A stretch of 64,000 nucleotides of DNA, taken from Janthinobacterium sp. 1_2014MBL_MicDiv. GTDB taxonomy: Bacteria > Pseudomonadota > Gammaproteobacteria > Burkholderiales > Burkholderiaceae_D. The position numbers and the translations under genes were made by a program. This document shows, in pieces, positions 58,697 through 64,000 of the stretch. The stretch lies in contig NZ_CP011319.1 of NCBI RefSeq assembly GCF_001865675.1, forward strand, positions 3,720,001-3,784,000. Direction: 5' to 3'. Below the pieces are notes generated by a model that was given only the letters and a program-made list of their open reading frames with translations, was not told the origin of the DNA and searched no databases. Position 1 is the stretch's first letter, and each line of letters starts with the position of its first letter.

Positions 58697-59205
58697 GCCG
58701 CGCCCCGGTCTGTTTTGCGCCAGGCTTTTTCCAGCAGGGAACTCAACACGTGCATTTCTTCAGGCGTGAAATCGGCAAACAGGCTGGCGATCCACTGCGC
58801 GTGTTCATCGACGAGCGTCGCGGCCGCCGTTGCCCCCTTGGCGCTCAGACGCACCAGCAGCTTGCGCCGGTCAGCCTGATCCGCGTGGCGCGCCAGGAAG
58901 CCATCGCGCTCGAGGCCGTCGAGCAAGCCCGTGATGGTGCCGCGCGTCACGCCGGCCCGCTCGGCCAGTTCGTGCGGCGAGAGCCCCTGTGGCACGTCAC
59001 GCAGCAGGAACAGCAAGACAAACTTGCCTTCCGACAGGCCGTGCCGGCCCAGGCGCGTGGCGCAATCGCCATCGATGGCGGACGCCAGGCCCAGCACTTC
59101 AAAGCACAGGCGCAGGTGTCCGATGGCTTCCGGCATGGCCGCGCCGGGCGCGCGACGTTGCACGTCGTCCAGCAGGGCCGTGTATTTCTGTTCGAGTTTT
59201 ATCAT
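58693..59205 (-). CDS. MarR family transcriptional regulator
   Basis: This is a 170-residue winged-helix regulator. The DNA-binding region spans about 60-125: LSEGKFVLLFLLRD, LSPHELAERAGVTRGTITGLLDGLERDGFLARHADQADRRKLLVRLSAKG, including the wing motif DRR. The ATG at 59205 is used; a TTG three codons upstream is possible. A palindrome and a direct repeat around its start (59204-59231) suggest autoregulation. It is cotranscribed with the alkylation-repair-like gene. Confidence 0.9.
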   Translation of the reverse strand: MIKLEQKYTALLDDVQRRAPGAAMPEAIGHLRLCFEVLGLASAIDGDCATRLGRHGLSEGKFVLLFLLRDVPQGLSPHELAERAGVTRGTITGLLDGLERDGFLARHADQADRRKLLVRLSAKGATAAATLVDEHAQWIASLFADFTPEEMHVLSSLLEKAWRKTDRGAA

Positions 59206-59231
59206 ATGGCGCAATATAATATGGCGCCATA
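59204..59231. promoter_or_regulatory. probable MarR operator
   Basis: TATGGCGCCATA (59220-59231) is a perfect 12-bp palindrome. ATATGGCGC occurs twice in direct orientation (59204-59212 and 59219-59227), 15 bp apart. The element overlaps the start codon and translation-initiation region of the MarR gene, a typical autorepression position. Confidence 0.6.
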
Positions 59232-59291
59232 CTTATTGTCAAATAAAAAAGCACGACGGTTGCCCGGCGTGCCTGCCTGCGTGCTGCGTGC

Positions 59292-59744
59292 TTAGCCGCG
59301 CGCCTTGTCGCGCGCCCAGGCGATGATGGCATTGGCGTCGATGGCACCAGGCTGGCGCGCCACTTCCACGCCATTGCGGAACAGGGCCAGGGTGGGAATG
59401 CTGCGGATATTGAAACGGGCGCCCAGGTCTTGCGACGCTTCCGTATTGACTTTGACCACGCGGAACGCCGGCTCCAGCACTTTGGCGGCCTGGACATAGA
59501 ACGGCGCCATGCTGCGGCAGGGACCGCACCAGGGCGCCCAGAAGTCCACCAGCACGGGGATGTCGCTGCGTCCGATATGCTTGAGGAAACGGGCGCTGGC
59601 CAGGTCCACGGGCTGGCCCGTGAATAAATCCTTCTGACACTTGCCGCACGTGGGCTGCTCGCTGAGGCGGGCTGGCGGCAGGCGGTTGACGGCGTCGCAA
59701 TGGGGGCAAACGATGTGCAGGGAGTCTGGCGTGGTCGAGGTCAT
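59292..59744 (-). CDS. trxC: thioredoxin TrxC (thioredoxin 2)
   Basis: This is a 150-residue cytosolic thioredoxin with an N-terminal zinc finger (Cys13/Cys16 and Cys33/Cys36) and the thioredoxin domain with active site WCGPC (Cys73, Cys76). This layout defines thioredoxin 2, a disulfide reductase linked to the oxidative-stress response. The start at 59744 (MTSTTP) is preferred to an ATG 11 codons earlier. It is divergent from the aldehyde dehydrogenase. Confidence 0.94.
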   Translation of the reverse strand: MTSTTPDSLHIVCPHCDAVNRLPPARLSEQPTCGKCQKDLFTGQPVDLASARFLKHIGRSDIPVLVDFWAPWCGPCRSMAPFYVQAAKVLEPAFRVVKVNTEASQDLGARFNIRSIPTLALFRNGVEVARQPGAIDANAIIAWARDKARG

Positions 59745-59932
59745 GGCTTTCCTGAATACATGCCGTGGAATCGGCAAACCAGCATTTTACGGCCAATTGC
59801 GCGCAAGCCTCGTGCATGCGCACGATTGACGATAGACAATGATTGCTGGATCCGCAATACTGCAAAATGCGCATCGTTGCCGGATTGCAGTACCCTGCCA
59901 TGCCAACGACGCCAGCCTACGCGAGGAAACCC

Positions 59933-61354
59933 ATGCACATGACCGATCCCCCGGCGCACGCCGTGCTCGACGCTACCCTGGCGCGCCAGCGTGCCGCCTA
60001 TCTGGCGCACCCGGTGCCGTCGCTGGCCGAGCGCAGGCGCGATTTACTGACATTGCAACGGTTTATCCGCGAGCACAAGGCGGCACTGTGCGCGGCCATC
60101 AGCGCCGACTATGGCAACCGTTCCGAACACGAAACCTTGCTGGCGGAGATCTTTCCTGCCATCGACGGCATCGACCATGTGCTCAAGCAGCTGAAGAAAT
60201 GGATGCGGCCGCAGCGGCGCGCCGTGGACTGGCGCAATTTTCCCGGTGCCCGCAACCGCGTGATCCCGCAGCCGCTGGGCGTGGTCGGCGTCATCGTGCC
60301 GTGGAACTTCCCCGTGAACCTGAGCCTGGTGCCCTTGACCTACATCTTCGCCGCCGGCAACCGCGCCATGGTCAAGATGAGCGAGAATTCGCGCCACCTG
60401 GCCCGGCTGCTGATCGAGACCATGCCCGCCTACTTTCCAGCGGAAAAACTGCAGTTTTTTGAAGAGACGGGCGGCGTGGGCATTGCTTTTTCTCGATTGC
60501 CATTCGACCACCTGCTGTTTACGGGCTCCGGCCAGACGGGCCGCGCCGTCATGGCGGCCGCGGCACAGAATCTGTGTCCCGTGACACTGGAGCTGGGCGG
60601 CAAGGCGCCGGCCATCGTCTGCCCCGACTTTAATCTGCGCACGGCGGCCGAGCGCATCCTGTTCGTCAAGTACCTGAACGCGGGGCAGATCTGCACCAGC
60701 GTCGACCACGCCTGGCTGCCGCAGGACAGCATCGCCGCCTTCGTGCAACATGCGCGCGACATCGTGCCCGCGCGCTATGCGCGGCTCGATACGCCCGATT
60801 ACACGTCCATCATCGATGCGCCATCGTTCGAGCGCCTGCTGCAGGCGCTCGACGAGGCGCGCGCGCGGGGGGCGCAAGTCATTTCGTTGCTGCCGGGACC
60901 GGCCTATGACCGCGCCACGCGCAAGATCGCGCCCCACATCGTGCTCGATGCGCCCGCCGACAGCCTGCTGCTGACGCGTGAAATCTTCGGCCCCATCCTG
61001 CCCGTGCGCGGCTACACGACGCTGGAAAGCGTGATCGACAGCATCAATGGGGGACCGGGCCCGCTGGCCATCTATCCTTTCAGCAACCAGGGCAAGACCG
61101 TGCACATGCTGATCGAGCGCGTGATGTCGGGCGGCGTTTCCGTCAACGACGCCCTGTTCCATGTGGGCCAGCACGACTTGCCGTTCGGCGGCGTGGGCGA
61201 GTCCGGCATGGGCCACTACCACGGCGTCGAAGGCTTCCAGACGTTCAGCAAGCTGCGGCCCGTGTTCTACCAGGCACGCTACAGCCCTTTGACACTGCTG
61301 CGGCCGCCGTATGGCAAGCTGGCCAGCCGCGTGCTGGGCTTCCTGACGCGCTGA
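59933..61354 (+). CDS. coniferyl-aldehyde-dehydrogenase-type NAD(P)+ aldehyde dehydrogenase
   Basis: This is a 473-residue aldehyde dehydrogenase. It has VVGVIVPWNFPVNLSLVPLTYIFAAGN (nucleotide pocket), FTGSGQTGRAVMAAAAQN, the general-base LELGGKAPAIV and the catalytic Cys in NAGQICTSVDH. The C-terminal QHDLPFGGVGESGMGHYHGVEGFQTFS is of the CALDH/fatty-aldehyde (ALDH3-like) type. It oxidises aromatic or long-chain aldehydes to acids. GAGGAAA precedes the ATG at 59933; the frame is open to 59843 without a ribosome-binding site. Confidence 0.9.
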   Translation: MHMTDPPAHAVLDATLARQRAAYLAHPVPSLAERRRDLLTLQRFIREHKAALCAAISADYGNRSEHETLLAEIFPAIDGIDHVLKQLKKWMRPQRRAVDWRNFPGARNRVIPQPLGVVGVIVPWNFPVNLSLVPLTYIFAAGNRAMVKMSENSRHLARLLIETMPAYFPAEKLQFFEETGGVGIAFSRLPFDHLLFTGSGQTGRAVMAAAAQNLCPVTLELGGKAPAIVCPDFNLRTAAERILFVKYLNAGQICTSVDHAWLPQDSIAAFVQHARDIVPARYARLDTPDYTSIIDAPSFERLLQALDEARARGAQVISLLPGPAYDRATRKIAPHIVLDAPADSLLLTREIFGPILPVRGYTTLESVIDSINGGPGPLAIYPFSNQGKTVHMLIERVMSGGVSVNDALFHVGQHDLPFGGVGESGMGHYHGVEGFQTFSKLRPVFYQARYSPLTLLRPPYGKLASRVLGFLTR

Positions 61355-61376
61355 GGCGCATCAGGAAGCGTCCTGC

Positions 61377-61982
61377 TTACAGGAACAGCGAGGCGGCGAT
61401 GGCCCACATGACGAGGGCGATGATGCCGTCGAGCACGCGCCAGGCCATGGGCTTGGCAAACACGGGCGCCAGGTAGCGGGCGCCAAAGCCCAGCAGGAAG
61501 AACCACAGGGCCGAGGCCATGATGGCGCCGCCGGCAAAGTAGAAGCGTCCCATGCCTTCATGCTGGCCGCCGATCGAGCCCAGCAGGATGACCGTGTCGA
61601 GGAAGGCGTGCGGATTCAGCAGGCTGAACGCCAGCGCCGCGCCAATCACGGCCCAGTAGCCTTCCGGCGACTTGGCGGCCGATACCGTCATGGCCGTGGG
61701 GCGCCACGCGGATTTGGCGGCGCGCAAGCCATAGGCGATCAGGAAGGTGGCGCCGCCGGCCTTGGCCCACAGCAGGAAATTGGGGTTGTCGGCAATAAAC
61801 GTGCCCATGCCGGCCACGCCGGCCGTGATCAGGATGGCGTCGCACACGAGGCACACCAGGATGCAGGTGAGCACGTAATGGCGCTTCAAGCCCTGTTTGA
61901 GCAAGAATGCGTTTTGCGTGCCGATGGCCACGATCAGGCTCGCTCCGAGCCCCATGCCTTTCAAGAAAATTGCGCTATCCAT
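61377..61982 (-). CDS. argO: LysE/ArgO family amino-acid exporter
   Basis: This is a 201-residue inner-membrane exporter with about six helices: LGASLIVAIGTQNAFLLKQGLKRHY, CLVCDAILITAGVAGMG and SLLNPHAFLDTVILLGSIG are diagnostic for LysE/ArgO. It exports arginine or lysine. It is divergent from an ArgP-type LysR regulator, the arrangement of the known ArgP-ArgO and LysG-LysE pairs. The start at 61982 has AAAGGAA upstream, at the end of an unusual triple repeat. Confidence 0.92.
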   Translation of the reverse strand: MDSAIFLKGMGLGASLIVAIGTQNAFLLKQGLKRHYVLTCILVCLVCDAILITAGVAGMGTFIADNPNFLLWAKAGGATFLIAYGLRAAKSAWRPTAMTVSAAKSPEGYWAVIGAALAFSLLNPHAFLDTVILLGSIGGQHEGMGRFYFAGGAIMASALWFFLLGFGARYLAPVFAKPMAWRVLDGIIALVMWAIAASLFL

Positions 61983-61990
61983 ATCGATTC

Positions 61991-62020
61991 CTTTCCATTG
62001 CTTTCCATTGCTTTCCATCA
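61991..62020. repeat. three tandem 10-bp repeats in the argO leader
   Basis: CTTTCCATTG occurs at 61991-62000 and 62001-62010, and CTTTCCATCA at 62011-62020. In the argO transcript this gives three successive GGAAAG blocks before the true start, each resembling a ribosome-binding site, with the last abutting AAAGGAAT. Confidence 0.85.
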
Positions 62021-62136
62021 CGCGCACGGCCGCCCACGCTCTGCCGGTAATGGCAAAGTCATCAGAAGTAGGTGGAGGGTGTAGCGGTACCTGTCAGGCC
62101 GCGCTGCGGAGTGGAGTTGTTACCCTATTTCAACAG

Positions 62137-62165
62137 TGTAAAGAAAAAGTAAATATAAGTATAAT
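62137..62165 (+). promoter_or_regulatory. probable argP promoter
   Basis: TATAAT (62160-62165) with TGTAAA (62137-62142) 17 bp upstream lies in a markedly AT-rich stretch (about 62120-62190). The predicted transcript would have a leader of about 25 bases before the ATG at 62197. Confidence 0.5.
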
Positions 62166-62196
62166 GAATGATTCTAAACATATATAAGAGAAACTT

Positions 62197-63087
62197 ATGC
62201 GCGTCGTCGACTACCGTGGATTGGCCGCCCTCGACGCCGTGATCGGCCTGGGCAGCTTTGAAAAGGCCGCGCATGCGCTGGCAATCAGCCAGCCGGCCGT
62301 GTCGCAGCGCATCCGCACGCTGGAAAACCTGGAAGGCACCTTGCTGATCATCCGCAGCCACCCGCCCGCGCCGACGGAAGCGGGCCAGCGCCTGATCGCC
62401 CATTACCGCCAAGTCAAGCTGCTGGAAGCGGCGCTCGACGCCCAGCCCGGCCCCACCACGCAGCTGCCGGCGCTGGCCATCGCCGTCAATGCCGACAGCG
62501 CCGCCACCTGGATACCGGAAGCGCTGGGGCCGCTGCTGACGCCGCCATCGTGCCTGCTCGACATCCGCCTCGATGACCAGGACCACACGCTGAGCCAGTT
62601 GCGCGAAGGCCGCGTCTTTGCCTGCGTCACCAGCGCCACCGACCTCGTGGCCGGCACCACGGCCACGCCGCTGGGCGGCATGCGCTACCTGTGCGTGGCT
62701 TCGCCCGCATTTGCGCAGCAATGGTTTCCCCATGGATTTACGGTCGACGCCGTCAGCCAGGCGCCCGCCATCACGTTCGGCAGCAAGGATGCGCTGCACG
62801 AACGCTACCTGCAGCACCGCCTTGGCTACACGGGCCGCTATCCGCACCATGTGCTCGGCTCGGCGCGCGACTTCGTGCGCTTCATCGAAGCGGGTTATGC
62901 CTATGGCATGGTGCCCCTGCTGCAGGCGGAAACGGCGCTGGCCGCCGGCAGGCTGATCGACGTGGCGGCAGGCCAGGCGCTCGACGTGCCGCTGATCTGG
63001 CATGCGTGGGATATCCAGACGCCGCTCACGCGCACGCTGTCGGACGCCGTCATCGCCACGGCCCGCAAGTGGCTGCTGCAAGACTGA
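62197..63087 (+). CDS. argP: LysR family regulator, ArgP type
   Basis: This is a 296-residue LysR-type regulator. The N-terminal HTH (VDYRGLAALDAVIGLGSFEKAAHALAISQPAVSQRIRTLE) closely follows the ArgP/IciA/LysG pattern. The effector domain includes VNADSAATWIPEALGPLL and the TSATDLVAGTTATPLGGMRYLCVASP block. ArgP activates argO with arginine as co-activator and responds to lysine. It is divergent from argO across a 214-bp region, so it is almost certainly its regulator. Confidence 0.92.
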   Translation: MRVVDYRGLAALDAVIGLGSFEKAAHALAISQPAVSQRIRTLENLEGTLLIIRSHPPAPTEAGQRLIAHYRQVKLLEAALDAQPGPTTQLPALAIAVNADSAATWIPEALGPLLTPPSCLLDIRLDDQDHTLSQLREGRVFACVTSATDLVAGTTATPLGGMRYLCVASPAFAQQWFPHGFTVDAVSQAPAITFGSKDALHERYLQHRLGYTGRYPHHVLGSARDFVRFIEAGYAYGMVPLLQAETALAAGRLIDVAAGQALDVPLIWHAWDIQTPLTRTLSDAVIATARKWLLQD

Positions 63088-63194
63088 ATGTTATCTCCTG
63101 ATTAATTATCTATGCCACTTTGCAACAATTGCGTGCATGCCACGCCCTGCTTGGCCTACACTGCAAGCATAATGCATAAAAACAAGGGGCAAGC

Positions 63195-64000
63195 ATGACG
63201 ATCCTGCGCACTACCCTGCTCGGCTTGCTGGCTGCAATTCCGCTGGCTGCCGGCCTGATTGCCTGCTCACCCTTGACAGCCATCAATGCCCTGTCGTCCG
63301 GCAGCGCCTCGCAAGTCACGCGCGGCCTGGCGTACGGCCCCCTGCCGCGGCAAAAACTCGACGTGTATGCGCCCAAAAACGCTGCCGGCCCCGTGCCCGT
63401 GGTGGTCTTTTTTTATGGCGGCAACTGGACTTCGGGCGAGCGCGCCGACTATGCCTTTGTCGGCCATGCGCTGGCCTCGCGCGGCTACCTGGCCGTGATC
63501 GCCGACTACCGCCTGTATCCAGACGTACACTACGCTGACATCCTGCAGGACGCGGCCCGCGCCGTGGCCTGGGCCGCGATGGAATCGAGCCGCCATGGCG
63601 GCGACCCGACGCGGCTGTTCGTCATGGGGCATAGCGCTGGCGCCTACAATGCGGCCATGGTGGCGCTCGACGCCAGCCTGCTGGCCCGTCACGGCATGCG
63701 CCCGCAAGACTTGCGCGGCTGGATAGGCCTGGCCGGTCCCTACGACTTCCTGCCGATCGAAAACCCCACCGCCCGCCCCGTGTTCTTTTACCCGGACACG
63801 CCCGTGTCTTCGCAACCGATCCACCATGTAACAAGGGCGGCACCACCGGCCCTGCTGATCGCGCCGGCACCGGGCCACGACAAACTGGTCAATCCGCAGC
63901 GCAACACGGGCGGCCTGGCCGGCGCCTTGCGCGCCCTGCACCGGCCCGTCACGGAACGCTATTTCGACAGGGTCAGCCACGCCTCGCTGGTGGCGACCCT
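63195..64000 (+). CDS. lipoprotein alpha/beta hydrolase/esterase (3'-truncated by window end)
   Basis: This protein is partial: 268 codons are visible. A signal with lipobox-like LIAC (Cys24) is followed by an esterase domain: RQKLDVYAPKNA, VVVFFYGGNWTSGERADYAFVG (oxyanion motif with Tyr in place of the usual first His of HGGxW), DYRLYPDVHYADILQDAARAV and the nucleophile motif MGHSAGAYNA. The likely acid/His region (SHASLVATL) is at the edge. AAGGGG precedes the ATG. It is probably an outer-membrane or periplasm-facing carboxylesterase; the C-terminus lies outside the window. Confidence 0.82.
   Translation, partial: MTILRTTLLGLLAAIPLAAGLIACSPLTAINALSSGSASQVTRGLAYGPLPRQKLDVYAPKNAAGPVPVVVFFYGGNWTSGERADYAFVGHALASRGYLAVIADYRLYPDVHYADILQDAARAVAWAAMESSRHGGDPTRLFVMGHSAGAYNAAMVALDASLLARHGMRPQDLRGWIGLAGPYDFLPIENPTARPVFFYPDTPVSSQPIHHVTRAAPPALLIAPAPGHDKLVNPQRNTGGLAGALRALHRPVTERYFDRVSHASLVAT

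Overview
The window is about 64 kb of GC-rich, gene-dense bacterial chromosome. The gene content points to a betaproteobacterium, most likely the Oxalobacteraceae (Janthinobacterium/Massilia/Duganella group). It carries a YfiBNR module, an alkanesulfonate (ssu) locus, ArgP/ArgO, a Liv-type ABC transporter, a TonB receptor and a subclass B3 metallo-beta-lactamase (the class of THIN-B from Janthinobacterium lividum). The genus call is inference. I saw no rRNA, tRNA, CRISPR array, insertion sequence or phage gene. No gene-free stretch exceeds 300 bases; the largest gaps (20800-21066, 8041-8305 and 45855-46116) are about 265 bp.

Layout: 0.05-5.4 kb holds a secreted hydrolase, a lone flagellar-rod-like protein, and a TetR regulator divergent from a three-gene operon (TIM-barrel isomerase plus two alpha/beta hydrolases). 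A near-perfect 28-bp palindrome sits in front of that operon. 5.4-8.2 kb holds a TonB-dependent receptor followed by a small periplasmic protein with a sulfite-oxidase-like molybdopterin fold. Two ModE-type molybdate boxes lie upstream, which I consider the most interesting signal in the window. 8.3-16.5 kb is a co-directional acid-utilisation block: IclR regulator, acyl-CoA dehydrogenase, acyl-CoA synthetase and a complete five-gene Liv-type transporter. 16.5-24.3 kb holds scattered housekeeping and accessory enzymes (TAP-like peptidase/hydrolase, HDOD, DinB, VOC, GNAT, a short signal peptidase I, a Sir2 deacylase, S-formylglutathione hydrolase and an odd hydrolase with an altered nucleophile elbow). 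24.4-28.6 kb is a three-gene molybdenum hydroxylase operon: triheme cytochrome c, 2Fe-2S subunit and Moco subunit.

28.8-36.2 kb holds a CPA1 Na+/H+ antiporter, the yfiR-yfiN-yfiB c-di-GMP module overlapping a gluconokinase gene, a DUF3144-type protein coupled to a desaturase, a gamma carbonic anhydrase and a CPBP protease. 36.2-40.0 kb is a leftward unit: an unusual hydrolase coupled to a MocR regulator, then BenE. 40.2-49.6 kb holds a META-domain lipoprotein, a HAD phosphatase and a sulfur-scavenging locus: leftward ssuEADCB facing a rightward operon of an SfnB-type flavoprotein, a MetQ-like binding protein and an LLM monooxygenase. 49.6-55.4 kb holds an unknown exported protein, the B3 beta-lactamase, a second META lipoprotein, an EpsC-type serine acetyltransferase, a Bcr/CflA exporter and two intergenic inverted-repeat elements. 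55.5-64 kb holds a MocR/carboxymuconolactone-decarboxylase pair, a DUF1287 protein, a MarR-alkylation-repair operon, trxC, a coniferyl-aldehyde-type dehydrogenase, argO/argP and a truncated lipoprotein esterase at the right edge.

Connecting themes (inference): molybdenum acquisition and use (ModE-box receptor, hydroxylase operon); organosulfur scavenging feeding cysteine synthesis (ssu, SfnB/LLM, serine acetyltransferase); and an unusually large number of alpha/beta-hydrolase-fold enzymes of unknown substrate.
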